From the NCBI GenBank assembly GCA_942159475.1, contig OW804097.1, positions 9,798,202 through 9,862,201 of the forward strand: 64,000 bases of DNA, in the 5' to 3' direction. Numbering within the stretch: the stretch's first letter is position 1; each line of letters starts with the position of its first letter. A program made the translations under genes and the position numbers. The DNA is from Sthenelais limicola (taxonomy: Eukaryota; Annelida; Polychaeta; Phyllodocida; Sigalionidae). Below are positions 53,303-63,677 of the stretch, piece by piece. The notes below the pieces were generated by a model. The model was not told the DNA's origin. It searched no databases and worked only from the letters and a program-made list of their open reading frames with translations.

Positions 53303-54120
53303 TACTATGATTTATAAAGTTATAAATCAGGGTTAAAAAGGGATAGCATTTGCTTTATTATCATTTTTCTTCTACAAATATATTTGGCATTATTTTATCG
53401 AAATTGCAAGTATGTTTTCGACAATAACATAGCTGGTGTAAAGGATGTATGAAATCCAAATGCATGATGGGAAAGATGGGGAGTTTTTGTAATAGTCTTT
53501 TTTTTTACATCATTTCCAGAAATCGGACAATTATTTTACAGCCACATAAGAATAATTACCATCTGCGGATTTTCATTCGCAGGTCTTCCACTTGTGTTAT
53601 GGAGCATAAATAACACATGAATATTGACATTAGAACACTGATAAATAATCCACGCTGAACATGGCATGTTTTATAGATATTTTACTGTACCATTAGTCCC
53701 ATAATTCCATGCGAATCAAGAAACAAGATGGCGGCTATGCAAATCCCCTATTGCATATATGCTGTTGAAATATTATATATTATACATTTAGTTTATTAAT
53801 AATTTTCGGTTTGCCTGGAAGACCTGCATGTCGGTGGGCACGCAGATGGTGTATTCATTTCTGACTATATGTATGTCTATTCAGAATAAAAATCCTATAT
53901 ATATATATAAGTCGCTGTTGCATGAAAGTGGCGACGTCGCGTTTTTTCTCTATGATTAAGCTTTAGTGGGGCCTCTACATCCCTTCTCATCGTGCTTGCA
54001 CACACATTTTGAGCATAAATAAGTAAGATTTATTACATACGTGTTTAGATTGAGCCAATTATGTTTTTGTAGTGAGGCGTACCTCCAAGAAAGGGACCAG
54101 CCCATAGATAAGTCACTTAT
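53303..54120. other. Intergenic
   Basis: No gene recognised. Confidence 0.3.
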
Positions 54121-54360
54121 AGTTCAGATCGTCCAAAAATGTACAATTCACCTTTACCAATTCTCCCAAATAACCCAAATTTAAGACAGAAATGAGCTTC
54201 AAAATGCAGTTTAACGTAACAGAATAGATATAAAACAACATTATATCAAATACACTCAGATATTCCCGATATTACTCATCCTCATATTTTTCATCCTAAT
54301 TTAGAACTATTTCCTAAATATGTAGAGCTGACAATTGTACATTTTCTGAAGATCTGACTC
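54121..54360 (+). mobile_element. MITE-1 copy 15 (diverged subfamily)
   Basis: AGTTCAGATCGTCC ... CTGAAGATCTGACTC, with the 'GAGCTTCAAAATGCAGTTTA' interior shared with copies 19 and 22. Confidence 0.68.
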
Positions 54361-55061
54361 TTTTTATCGTCTTCAGACTGAACCTTCGGGGCAGGGTAGT
54401 CTCGTTAAAGCTCCATTCTCATCTACTATTATCAATGTTTTTTAGTGCCCACATACTCAAAAAAATGAAAAAAAAATGGATGTTTCTCTCATACTTGGCT
54501 GCCTCGAAAATTGAATGTATCCAAATAACTATGTCGACTATGTTGAAATTATCTTTATTTCAAACTTATATTGGTTAATATAAAATGTCCAGATTTACAT
54601 TGTAATTAGTGATCGCTATAAAATCATTAGCGCCTTGGTAATGATCGCGTTTGTAGATTCTCCTAGGAATGATAGCTGGGAAATTATCCCACTATAACCC
54701 TCAACCTACCTCATTTACTTCGATGTATAATTTTTTCATCAATAGTTTTGCTTGGCAATGAGAACTATCACGCATGTGAATATTGACCAATAAAATTTAA
54801 AAAAAAAAAAAAAGAAAATTTTATTTTGTCTAGAAATCCGGATTCTGATGGAGCTAGAGTTTACTCCTGTTAGACCAGTAAATTAACACCAAATGTGAAG
54901 AAAAGGTAGAAAATATTTTGTTTTTTACCGACGTTAACTGAGAATGCAGCTTTAATTTCAAAGAATAATGTACTAAATGATATTCATATTCAAAGAACTT
55001 TATTGAACACATTAAATAATGTTACAAAGTAAATGACATCAAGGTATCCACGCATATAAAT
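54361..55061. other. Intergenic
   Basis: No gene. A poly-A tract at about 54798-54815 is not linked to a recognisable retroposon. Confidence 0.3.
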
Positions 55062-55296
55062 GGGTGAAGTCGCCAGAAATTGTACAATTCACTTTCACCA
55101 ATCCCCTCAAATAACCAAAATTTCAGACGAAAATAAAGTTCAAAATACAGTTCAACCTAACCATACAGATTACTAGAATCAATGCAATGCCAAATATACT
55201 CGAATTTAACTGGTATTGACCAAATTGCAGCAGAATTTAGCAGAATGTATTAAATGTATACAGCTGCCAATTGTACATTTTCTGAAAATCTGACCC
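55062..55296 (+). mobile_element. MITE-1 copy 16
   Basis: GGGTGAAGTCGCCAGAAATT ... GAAAATCTGACCC, full length. Confidence 0.82.
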
Positions 55297-55302
55297 ACAT
55301 AT

Positions 55303-55527
55303 GGGTGAAGGCGCCATAAATTGTACAATTCACTTTCACCAATCTTCTCAAATAACCAAAATTTCAGACGAAAATAAAGTTCAAATCACAGTTCAACCTA
55401 AGCATACAGATTGCTAGAATCAATGCAATGCCGAATGTACTCGAAATTACCTAGTATTGACCAAATTGCAGCCTAATTTAGCAGAATTTACTAAATGTGT
55501 ACAGCTGCCAATTGTACTTTTTTTTTA
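55303..55527 (+). mobile_element. MITE-1 copy 17
   Basis: Starts 7 bp after copy 16 with the same GGGTGAAG left end; the right end degrades into a T-run after AATTGTAC. Confidence 0.75.
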
Positions 55528-55533
55528 CCAAGT

Positions 55534-55630
55534 GGGTGACGTCACCAGGCAGAGTATAATTCACCTTCACAAATCCAGAAGGTCAAAATTATAGTTCGAC
55601 TTAACCGAGCCGTGCTTTAAAAGAACTCAA
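55534..55630 (+). mobile_element. MITE-1 copy 18 (left part)
   Basis: GGGTGACGTCACCAG and AATTCACCTTCACAAATCC; truncated. Confidence 0.55.
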
Positions 55631-55642
55631 CACCAAATATAT

Positions 55643-55877
55643 GGGTCAGATTTTTTGAAAATGTACAATTCGCCTTCATTAATCCTCTCAAATAACCCAA
55701 ATTTGAGACAGAAATGAGCTTCAAAATGCAGTTTAACATAGCCAGCCAGATACTTTAAATCAACCCGTTACCAAATGTACCCAGATATACCCCATATTCA
55801 TAATTTTTCAGCCTAATTTAGTGAAATTTCCTAAATGTGTAGAGCTGCCAATTGTACATTTTCTGAAAATCTGACCC
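55643..55877 (+). mobile_element. MITE-1 copy 19 (full length)
   Basis: GGGTCAGATTTTTTG ... GAAAATCTGACCC with perfect ATAT on both sides (55639-55642, 55878-55881). Copies 16-19 form a head-to-tail run. Confidence 0.86.
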
Positions 55878-55897
55878 ATATACAGGGCCATTAATAC

Positions 55898-56252
55898 CAC
55901 ACGTAGATCACTAGTGAAATACGCACTGTGCATAACTCACTCTAGATACGTTGTTCTCAGATCAATGCCTATATATATAATACACAGGTGAACTAACAAG
56001 TTGGTTAAAGAAGCGTGAATTTTGCACCAGTTGCGTAGCAATGAGTGCAATTTTCTAAATCACTGAAACCAACGAGTTAGTTAACTGTAATTATATTTGC
56101 TTTTAATTATATGAATAGAGAATCTTTTTGGGCTATAAAGGTGAATTTCGGCCCTAAGCTTGGTGAAAAATGCATTGGTTGCCATGACTACAACACGTAA
56201 CTCACTAGTGAAATACGCATTGTGCATAACTCACTCTAGATACGTTGTTTTC
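55898..56252. repeat. Direct repeat, about 62 bp, spaced 293 bp
   Basis: CACTAGTGAAATACGCA(C/T)TG and ACTCACTCTAGATACGTTGT appear at 55898-55960 and 56191-56252. Confidence 0.75.
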
Positions 56253-56264
56253 ATAGCATAATAA

Positions 56265-56358
56265 ACTCATATATTCCTAGTATTTATCACTTTTCATCCA
56301 AATTTAGCAGAATTTTAAAATGGTGAAAACAATTGTACATTGTCTGATAACATGACCC
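56265..56358 (+). mobile_element. MITE-1 copy 20 (right part)
   Basis: CCTAGTATTTATCAC, CCAAATTTAGCAGAATTTTA and ATTGTACATTGTCTGATAAC followed by ATGACCC. Confidence 0.65.
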
Positions 56359-56799
56359 TAGTTTTAGCATTGCAGTGGAACCACAAACATGATATTATCA
56401 AACCACAATGATTAATGTCTCAATACAAAGTACACTAATTGTTATTCATTTTTCTCTTACACAATAAATGCTATAAATGCTATAATTGCTATAGTGAGAT
56501 ATAATTTGGCTTGTTGGACAAAGTTTGGCAAGGGATCATGGTACCTAAATGTGCCTACACGTCTCGCCTTTGTGTGTAATAATGAATATTTATTTTGGAC
56601 AATAAATTGTAAAATATTTTAAATCTCTCAATAAAATGGATTCGCATGAATGCTAAGAGTGCACTATAAACCTTTTTAATCACACAATAAACATATTTTA
56701 TACCTTTTTCACTCAGTTTCTCTTCATTTCTAAACACCAAATCAGAAAGGGGTCTTCCTGTGACTTTCCTGGATACATGTATACATGAAAAAGGTAGAC
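56359..56799. other. 3' flank of the tRNA gene (minus strand)
   Basis: No gene. Directly downstream of the tRNA on its strand I see no strong T-run terminator; the nearest is a TTTTTCATG stretch (antisense of CATGAAAAA at 56785-56792). Confidence 0.35.
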
Positions 56800-56873
56800 T
56801 GGCCAATGTGGGGGTCGAACCCACGACATTCGCGTTATTAGCACGACGCTCTAACCAACTGAGCTAACCGGCC
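56800..56873 (-). tRNA. tRNA-Ile (anticodon AAT)
   Basis: A 74-nt cloverleaf on the minus strand. Acceptor GGCCGGT pairs with ATTGGCC (two G-U pairs) followed by discriminator A. U8/A9 are followed by the D stem GCTC/GAGC. The anticodon stem carries loop CTAATAA with anticodon AAT, and the T arm is GTGGG-TTCGACC-CCCAC. CCA is not encoded, as expected for a eukaryotic nuclear gene. The internal A and B boxes (TAGCTCAGTTGG, GGTTCGACCCC) look functional. No intron. It decodes isoleucine after A34 is modified to inosine. Confidence 0.95.
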
Positions 56874-57230
56874 ACTTCTATCCTGTCACCAATAAATCCA
56901 GTATATAATGTTCGCAACATATAACACTTTAAGACTGTAAGACTACTACTTTCTAGCCACATGATTGTGTGTAATCATATACTGAAACGTTAAAAATGAT
57001 AATGAATATGGAAATTAACTGTTGTTGGTAGAGCGTGGCAAACAGCGCAGCACATTTAATCCTTTCATAGCTTTGCGTCAAACTTTGTACAAAAATAGCC
57101 AAAATATGTCCCTCACATATAATAATACTGGTTAGATTTAGATAGAACTGTCGGAGGGGTTAGAACGAGAAGTAGTTCCCACCCCAAGTATAGTTCCTCC
57201 TATGTATTAAGTAAACGGGCAAAAGGCTCC
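56874..57230. other. 5' flank of the tRNA gene
   Basis: No gene recognised. Confidence 0.3.
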
Positions 57231-57435
57231 TAAAGGGGTGTCTCCACTGGCTGCGGTAAGCTCTGCGGTAAGCCTTGCGATGGTTTGTGCTGGTTCTTTA
57301 GGTGGAGAGGAATGACGAATTCCTTGCCTACATGGTTCACTGGCCATGTAGGCAGGTCCTCACCACTCCTCAACAACACAGCACCATCGCAAGGCTTACC
57401 GCAGAGCTTACCGCAGCCAGTGGAGACCCCCCTTA
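57231..57435. mobile_element. MITE-4 copy 1, foldback with GCTTACCGCAGA arms
   Basis: About 205 bp. The left arm holds TCTCCACTGGCTGCGGTAAG and the right arm its inverse CTTACCGCAGCCAGTGGAGA. The arms contain two copies of a 12-bp unit (AGCTTACCGCAG). Confidence 0.8.
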
Positions 57436-57945
57436 ACCCTTAAATATATACTAGCACTGTCAAATATACCTAGTTTCATCAGATTAACTGAAGTACTTAA
57501 GTACAAATATTTATTATAAAGGTTAAACCCTATATAATTTATGTTTGACCATAAGGAACTTTATAAGCTTAAGAAGTTAAGCTTTCAAACTCCCTGAGAA
57601 CAGGTATAAACACACCAATGATGATGAAAATAATGCCCAAATTGTTATTGGAAATCAATCAGGTTTACAAGAAGAATTCCTCTCTTTTTTATACAATATT
57701 ATACTATTTGGAATAAGAATTTATGTTACATCTGTCAGGCTAAGAAATTGTTTTTGTCGATTTTCACCTGATGGCCTTTGTGAGAAGACTATACTACACT
57801 GTACTACATAGTATAGTACCCCCCATCGCTCAATGTTAATGTAGAGGATGGAAACCTAGAAATCTAAATCTAAATTTAAAACATTATACCTCAACTATTT
57901 AGTAATATAATGTATAACCCACGTGTAGTTTCTCTTAGTTTACCC
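57436..57945. other. Intergenic
   Basis: No gene recognised. Confidence 0.3.
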
Positions 57946-58189
57946 TAAAGGGTGGTCTCCACTGGCTGGGTTAAGCCTTGCAATGGTTTGTGCTGGTTCT
58001 GTAGGTGGTGAGGTCCTTGCCTACATGGTCAGTGAACAATGTAGGCAGGACGTCGCCGCTCCTCAACAACACAGCACCATCGCAAGGCTTACCGCAGGGC
58101 TTACCGCAAAGCTTACCACAGAGCTTACTGCAGAGCTTAGCGCAGAGCTTACCACACAGCTTACCGCAACCAGTGGAGACCACCCTTTA
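57946..58189. mobile_element. MITE-4 copy 2, with expanded 12-bp units
   Basis: Inverted ends TAAAGGGTGGTCTCCACTGG and the exact inverse at 58170-58189. The right arm contains seven to eight 12-bp GCTTACCGCAGA-like units (58086-58165), while the left arm has only one. Open frames here (Cys-Gly-Lys-Leu repeats and others) come from this array and are not genes. Confidence 0.8.
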
Positions 58190-58353
58190 ATCTTTCACCA
58201 CATTAACCACTGGAAGACATGGATTTTACTCCATAGGTTTGTCAAACCTTTCTCGTATTTTTCACTTGTATCCGATTCAACAAATAAAGATTTTTCCGTT
58301 CAATTCAATTCAAATCAATGCCTTACACTGCTCCACCCTCATCAATCCTCACA

Positions 58354-58612
58354 TTAACCATAGGTCAGGCCAGGAGGCCCTTGGGATGGGTACCAGTTGC
58401 GGAGAGGCATTCTAGGCATTCCAACCTTGCGGGCTGGACCATTACCACCATACCCTGGAGCTTGTTGGCCAGGCCTGAGTAAGGATGCACAGCATACCAT
58501 GCCCACTACAACCAGAATACCAGACATACAGAGCGCTACAATTGCTAATATAAGCGGTACGTTGTCGACTGTGGCGGCTTGGCAGAATGGTCCTGATGTT
58601 CCTGGTTTGCAG
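58354..58612 (-). CDS. Sushi/EGF membrane protein, last exon (end of EGF, TM, tail)
   Basis: Final coding exon, 86 codons including the TAA at 58354-58356. The acceptor TTTCCTTTCCAG ends at 58613. The exon starts one base into a codon, in phase with the exon at 60989. It completes an EGF-like domain (CKPGTSGPFCQ). A hydrophobic span of about 24 residues follows (VPLILAIVALCMSGILVVVGMVCC), then a 44-residue tail rich in Gly, Pro and Arg ending GPPGLTYG. The orientation makes it a type I membrane protein with a short cytoplasmic tail. I cannot name the gene. Confidence 0.85.
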
Positions 58613-58680
58613 CTGGAAAGGAAATACAATATGCTCTAAAACATGATGTGAATGTTGCAGGGAATCGGTTTCAAAAGAAA

Positions 58681-58751
58681 TGTGACCCACTCTGCGAAAA
58701 TGGATATTATGTAATGGGGACATAGGACCCATTTTTGCAGTGTGGGTCACA
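58681..58751. repeat. 71-bp foldback
   Basis: TGTGACCCACTCTGC at the left and GCAGTGTGGGTCACA at the right; an inner AAAATGG/CCATTTTT pair extends it. Confidence 0.7.
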
Positions 58752-59054
58752 AATACTGTGAATGTCATTCTTAAGCAGAATCATACTGACAAGGATATAA
58801 TGGAATGCATAAAGACATGATTAACCAACCTACAGGAAATGCTTTAAAGTTCTGAGGACATACTGAGAAACAAGTCGATAGGTGCTTAGCCTGAATTGAG
58901 TCAAGAGGGTCAGAAACTGTGGGAGACGGAGGCAACTATATTCTCTCCTGATTGATTTATTGAGACCGTCCCAATCATCTAGTGCCTCTTACTGTCATCA
59001 ACAGTGATCAATTCTCCCTATCCTTGATAGCACAAAAATAAGCTATCTGACCTT

Positions 59055-59412
59055 CATGTCACCTAGCTTTGCTTTTTTCTTTTGGCGGAGATAAAGCTAA
59101 GGCGGGAGCTTCCGGTTATGGCACCCACAACCTAAGAAACATGCAGTCATTGCCCATACAGTCATTGCTCTACTGTTTCAAACACGTAAAATTATATACC
59201 TATGGATAGCTGAGAATATAAGCTTTTCATATTTTTTAATCCCTCATTTTTTGCTGGTGTTATCACCGTTTTCGCGAGTGGCGGCAGGGGCGAACACCTT
59301 AATAGAGTGGTGGCAGAAGCTTCCATCTCAGCCTACTGGGAGATATTGCAGCCTACAGCGCCACTGGTGTTAAATTCGCACGCTATGTGGCTAACTGGGT
59401 TCAGCAGAATTA
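59055..59412 (+). repeat. About 370-bp interspersed repeat, copy 2
   Basis: Homologous over its length to 44431-44801 (AAAATTATATACCTATGG, GCAGAAGCTTCCATCTCAGC). Confidence 0.75.
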
Positions 59413-60084
59413 CAGACCTCCTCCGATGTGGTATAACTAACGCTAAAATAATGTGTCAAACCATTTTAAGTTGTGTTAACCAAGTACAATACTTATAGCA
59501 AATGGCCCGATGGAGGGTTCAAACTAATCAAAATCCGTCAAAAAACGGGACGAACCCTGAAGGGGTGAGTTCCCTTTTTCTGATGGGTCGAGATCAGTTT
59601 GAACCTGAACAGAGTGCCATTTGCTATTTATTACACCCTCTATTTGGATGTTAAAAAGTAAATTTAACTTGTATAGCCTATAGTTTAGCTCAAGGAGGCT
59701 TCATTCACCGCAATTTGTAGGCCTAAGTTATGCGGTCAGGACGACATCATTTCTAACTGCTTTGTAGGTCAAGCCTATGCTGTGCCAATGAGATTGCGTC
59801 TTTGCCCGAACTGATCACGTGTGCAGTTTGGCTCAACCGAACTGCACACCCAAACTGCACCTTTCTAACTGCTCACATGTGTAATAATGAGTCAAACCAA
59901 ATAGTGTTAAACCAAATAGTGTGTTAAACCAAAGAGTGTGTCAAACCAAATATTGTGTCAAACCAAATACCAACAATTACTCAGCAATAGCACCATCAGC
60001 ACAACTTGAACATTGAGATATCCAGAAGCATAACCGCAAGAGGTGAGAGGAAGAGAGGGGAAGTCTTAGGATATTTACTTGTAT

Positions 60085-60190
60085 AAATATGGATTCTTTT
60101 TCTCATTTCCAATGGTACTTTCCTCCACCTGCCCTCCTCTCCCTCCCTCCTACCTAAATGTCCATTTGTTTTAGTGACTAATACCATACT
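60085..60190 (+). repeat. Fragment of GTCCAGAAAGTA-family repeat
   Basis: CTCCCTCCCTCCTACCTAAA and TGTTTTAGTGACTAATACC match the inner part of 15230-15290. Confidence 0.45.
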
Positions 60191-60988
60191 ACCAGCTGGC
60201 GGTGGAAGTACGGGAGGCAAGCGCAGGTATGAGAGGTCAGTCAGGAACTAGGTCAGGTGAGGGAGAACTTCTTTGTGGTGTTTGGGAAGCCAAATGCTAT
60301 TTTTATGTGTGGTTACCTTGTTGGTTCATTAATTGATATGGACAAGAATGTGATTAATGTTACTTAGATTATATGGACTAGACTGTATGTCTTGAACATT
60401 TTCCATACTCTTATACTCTTTGCATAGGAGAAAATGTTGAGAAAACAACAAAATCAGATGAGTGGGTCATACCTAAATGCGCAGGACACCGATTGGTTGT
60501 GTCACAGTTTCTGTTTTTAGTAGAACCATGTTATGCTTTTCACAGAAAAGCGGGAAGTGGCCGTTTTTCTAGAATAGCGTGCAAACACCAGTGGGAATGG
60601 GATGTATGACTTCTATGATTCCTGGTGTATGTGTTGATTTCTAAGTAGATGTTTGCCCCCCCCCACTCCCCCCTCCTAAACAATGCAAACCCATGATGGC
60701 AAAGACTCTACTATACATGCTCAACTGCATGCTGGCAGAAATAAAATAATTGTACAGTTCTATATCAGACAATTTACACGATAATGCATCCAAATTCAAA
60801 GCTAGCTTAGGAAGCTGTGAGTGCTTGCACATGGTTAAAAGAGAGGTCCATGGGAGGAGTTTTTGATTTAGTTCAATGGCAGCCGATGTCTGTAAGCTAA
60901 GAAAGAGCACAAGGTTGTTGTAAAAGTGACCCGATCTCCGACCTAGGGATCGGCACTGGGGTCGCTAAAACACTAAACAGAGACTTAC

Positions 60989-61103
60989 TCGCAGTAGGGG
61001 CTTCCTGAATCAGACATTGCACATGGAGAAGTACCACAGAATCCTGTGCCTTCATAGAAACCACATCCTAGTGAAGCCAGGTTCATGGCTCCAGCAAGAG
61101 CCT
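60989..61103 (-). CDS. Sushi/EGF membrane protein, EGF-like exon
   Basis: 115-nt exon, acceptor ATTGCAG ending at 61104, donor GTAAGT at 60988-60983. Read in phase it gives ALAGAMNLASLGCGFYEGTG followed by FCGTSPCAMSDSGSPYC. The split codon joins the next exon to give DCKPGTSGPFCQ, so the six cysteines of an EGF-like domain span two exons. It is phase 1 at its start, matching the end of the upstream calcium-binding EGF exon. Confidence 0.85.
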
Positions 61104-61725
61104 CTGCAATAGAAATAGTTTACTTATAATTAATGTGATATGTTTTAAGAAAATGAGTCACAAGTTGCAAAATTGATATTTTTCAAAGTGACTTTTTCAA
61201 AGGATTCCTTTATTGAAATGTGTAGTATTTTCAGCTTTTACGACAAACATTAGGTTCATATCAAGCTTAGATTTACAAAGTCATTGAATAGCATTACAGT
61301 TGCAAAAGTCACATAATTACTTTAGGTTGGCTGTTCTGTTACCATGCTGATTATTTACAATGAATAAGACTGCATCTTTTTATATGAATCTGGTAATACT
61401 AATTGTATTGTACATAAGTAAATGGATGCATCTTTTTGACAAGTTAAATATTATTCTTTGGACAATTAGAATTAACCCAGTCTTATCGGGTGACTCCACT
61501 AGAGAGAAAAAAACGGCGACGACAAATTTTGTTGTTGGCCACTAATTTGTTGCAACAAATATCCATACAGAAACAACAGTTCCCAGAGAATGTGGCAACA
61601 CATCTGACACTCCTCCATTTGCTTTTTCATTGCAAACATGAAATGAACTGTTGTTAGTGGGCAACAACAAAATTTGTCGCCGCCGTTTTTGCTCTAGTTG
61701 AGTTCCGCTATTAGAGAGTACTTAC
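61104..61725 (-). other. Intron with MITE-2 fragment and a MITE
   Basis: GT-AG intron of 622 bp. 61135-61225 is a MITE-2 left-end fragment (GTGATATGTTTTAAGAAAAT). Confidence 0.65.
61488..61706. mobile_element. MITE, about 219 bp, CTAGAG..AAACGGCG termini
   Basis: Inverted ends GGTGACTCCACTAGAG and CTCTAGTTGAGTTCC, with long inner arms (GACAAATTTTGTTGTTG and its inverse). It ends 20 bp from the 3' side of the calcium-binding EGF exon. Confidence 0.75.
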
Positions 61726-61872
61726 TTAATTCTGACTGAGGTACTTGAATACAGGCCTTACTGCCGTCCATCTTGTAGCCAAAGGCACACACACATATAT
61801 ATGAGCCAGGGAAGTTGTAGCACTTGTGCATTGCGCCCCCGCATACATCAGTACCAGCGCATTCATTCACAT
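61726..61872 (-). CDS. Sushi/EGF membrane protein, calcium-binding EGF exon
   Basis: 147-nt symmetrical phase 1-1 exon, acceptor TACTTTCAG ending at 61873, donor GTAAGT. With the split first codon it encodes DVNECAGTDVCGG ... CYNFPGSYICVCAFGYKMDG ... ACIQ. It has the D-x-N-E calcium ligand pattern, six cysteines, and the Asn/Asp hydroxylation consensus C-x-N-x4-Y-x-C. A complete cbEGF module, extracellular. Confidence 0.92.
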
Positions 61873-61924
61873 CTGAAAGTATAGTAACAAAGCTTACATT
61901 GGTGCCATGACCAGGTTCTTATAT

Positions 61925-61955
61925 GGGTCAGATTTTCAGAAAATGTACAATTCAA
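61925..61955 (+). mobile_element. MITE-1 copy 21 (left end only)
   Basis: GGGTCAGATTTTCAG followed by AAAATGTACAATTC, then unrelated sequence; 75 bp before copy 22. Confidence 0.7.
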
Positions 61956-62030
61956 TATGGGGATTGGGACAATCAGCTCTTGGACCAAACACGCCGAGAA
62001 AACACAAGTACATGGGATTCTTTGATATAT

Positions 62031-62264
62031 GGGTCAGATTTTCAGAAAATGTACAATTCGCCTTCACCAATCCTCTCAAATAACCCACATTTAAACAAAA
62101 ATGAGCTTCAAAATGCTGTTTAACATAACAGAACTGATACTTTAAATCAATGTGATACCGAATATACTCAGATATACCTGGTATTCTTCATTTTTCAGCC
62201 TAATTGAGGAGAATTTCCTAAATGTATAGAGCTGCGAATTGTACATTTTCTGAAAATCTGACCC
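62031..62264 (+). mobile_element. MITE-1 copy 22 (full length)
   Basis: GGGTCAGATTTTCAG ... GAAAATCTGACCC with ATAT on both sides (62027-62030, 62265-62268). Confidence 0.87.
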
Positions 62265-62501
62265 ATATAGGACTACACACACTACGTTTGAACTCATGAA
62301 GGTAGGCTGTGTAATAGCCTTGTAAGAGTCCATGAGTGGGTTGGATTAATTGACAAAGTTATAGACCAAACTAAACGAGGTTTGAGGTGGCAGCGGTATT
62401 CAATGATATTGAAAATCAGAAACACCACACTGTGAAACTTTTAAGAAATAAATTCATTTTAAAAAAAATGCAACCTATGTGAACATATTTTTTTTATACA
62501 G

Positions 62502-63051
62502 CAAGACATGACTATTTGTCAAGACCAAAGCTCACATTTGTTTAACAATGAATATCATATTGGCATCTTGCCTTTTCTTACCCGACTAACATCGCATTGC
62601 ATATATTCAGAAACTTCTCTTACACACTCAGTCAGTGAATAAAGATTAAAGCTAACCTACCTATACATTGTCCAGTGCTACTCCACTGTGCTGACATATC
62701 ACACTCCCCTATTCTTTTTCTTTTATACAGCAAGACATGACTATTTGTCTAGACCAAAGCTCACAGTTTTTTTGTTTTTTTTTATTACTGAAGGCTGTAC
62801 ATCATTTAAACTGTTTATATAACATCTCTAGTTTATACATATAAAGGAGCTCTCAAACTAATCAAATAAATTCATGAAGCAATTACATTTCTTTAACAAT
62901 AAATATCATATTGGCATCTTGCTTTTTGATACCCGACTAACATCGCATCGCATATTCAGAAACTTCACTTACACACTCAGTCAGTGAATAAAGATTAAAG
63001 CTAACCTACCTATACATTGTCCAGTGCTACTCCACTGTGCTGACATATCAC
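62502..63051. repeat. Tandem duplication including part of the sushi exon
   Basis: CAGCAAGACATGACTATTTG starts both copies (62502-62703 and 62734-63051). They share ACTCAGTCAGTGAATAAAG and the last 44 bp of the sushi exon with its donor site. The second copy carries about 100 extra bases. Confidence 0.8.
62660..62703 (-). pseudogene. Duplicated 3' fragment of the sushi exon
   Basis: 44 bp identical to the end of the exon at 63010, with its GGTAGGTTAG donor, but without an acceptor or the rest of the module. It cannot encode a sushi domain. Confidence 0.75.
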
Positions 63052-63183
63052 AGGTTATAGTTAGTCCACCTGTGGGTGCTTCCCACCCTGACCTGCATTG
63101 ATAGGTCACTTTATCCCCATAAAGGTGCATACTAGAGGAACTGTAAGCATTCTCCTTGTCTGGAGGGTGACCACAGGATATCT
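63010..63183 (-). CDS. Sushi/EGF membrane protein, sushi (CCP) exon
   Basis: 174-nt symmetrical phase 1-1 exon, acceptor ATGTTTCAG ending at 63184, donor GTAGGT. It encodes EISCGHPPDKENAYSS ... GDKVTYQCRSGWEAPTGG ... ITCDMSAQWSSTGQCI. The four cysteines and the conserved Trp between the third and fourth are those of a complement-control (sushi) module of 58 residues. It joins in frame to the cbEGF exon (QCI-DVNEC). Earlier exons, signal peptide and promoter must lie beyond 64000. Confidence 0.92.
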
Positions 63184-63270
63184 CTGAAACATTTCAAGAA
63201 TTAATTAATTACATTAATTTTTTAATGAAGTTTATGCACATTTTAGTACCATACCTTGAACCAAACAAAT

Positions 63271-63677
63271 GTGATCGGTTTTAGGAAAATGAGTCATAAG
63301 TCGCAAAATATGGATTTTGAGATATCACAATATTTGAAAAGAGGAGATCAAGGTGATTCCAATGAGAGTAAACACTAGGACACCTAATAAGTATTTCTAT
63401 ATTTTAGGTTTGATATTTTTATTTTTTGAAAATAAAAAGTTTCAATATTTCTGGATGGTTAATTACCTGTAAAGTAACTAAATATACTCCATACGAATGT
63501 CTTCAAAACGCAAGGATATATTTAATACAATGTCCCGAAATTTGTTATTTGGATTCATATGACTATGAGTGCTAAACCCTCTAAAAATCAGAAGATTTCA
63601 ATAAAGAGATCTTGTAAAAAACACTTTGAATAATATCAGGTTTGCTACTTATGACTCATTTTCTTGAAACACATCAC
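63271..63677 (+). mobile_element. MITE-2 copy 8 (full length)
   Basis: GTGATCGGTTTTAGGAAAAT ... CTTGAAACACATCAC, 407 bp, with the 4-bp direct repeat AAAT on both sides (63267-63270, 63678-63681). Confidence 0.82.

Larger units (their letters stand above)
58613..60988 (-). other. Intron of the sushi/EGF gene
   Basis: 2376 bp, GT-AG on the minus strand. It contains a 71-bp foldback (58681-58751), the second 370-bp repeat (59055-59412), a run of ACCAAATA(G/T)TGTGTCAAA-like tandem units (59890-59970) and a fragment of the GTCCAGAAAGTA-family repeat (60085-60190). Confidence 0.7.
61873..63009 (-). other. Intron with two MITE-1 copies and a tandem duplication
   Basis: GT-AG intron of 1137 bp separating the sushi and cbEGF exons. 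The components are listed separately. Confidence 0.65.

Noticed and set aside
56555..56824. Minus-strand 89-codon open frame overlapping the tRNA gene
   Set aside because: No domain, and part of it is the 3' portion of the tRNA.
57971..58357. Cys-Gly-Lys-Leu repeat frame and antisense TAELTAEL frame
   Set aside because: Both are translations of the 12-bp array in MITE-4 copy 2.
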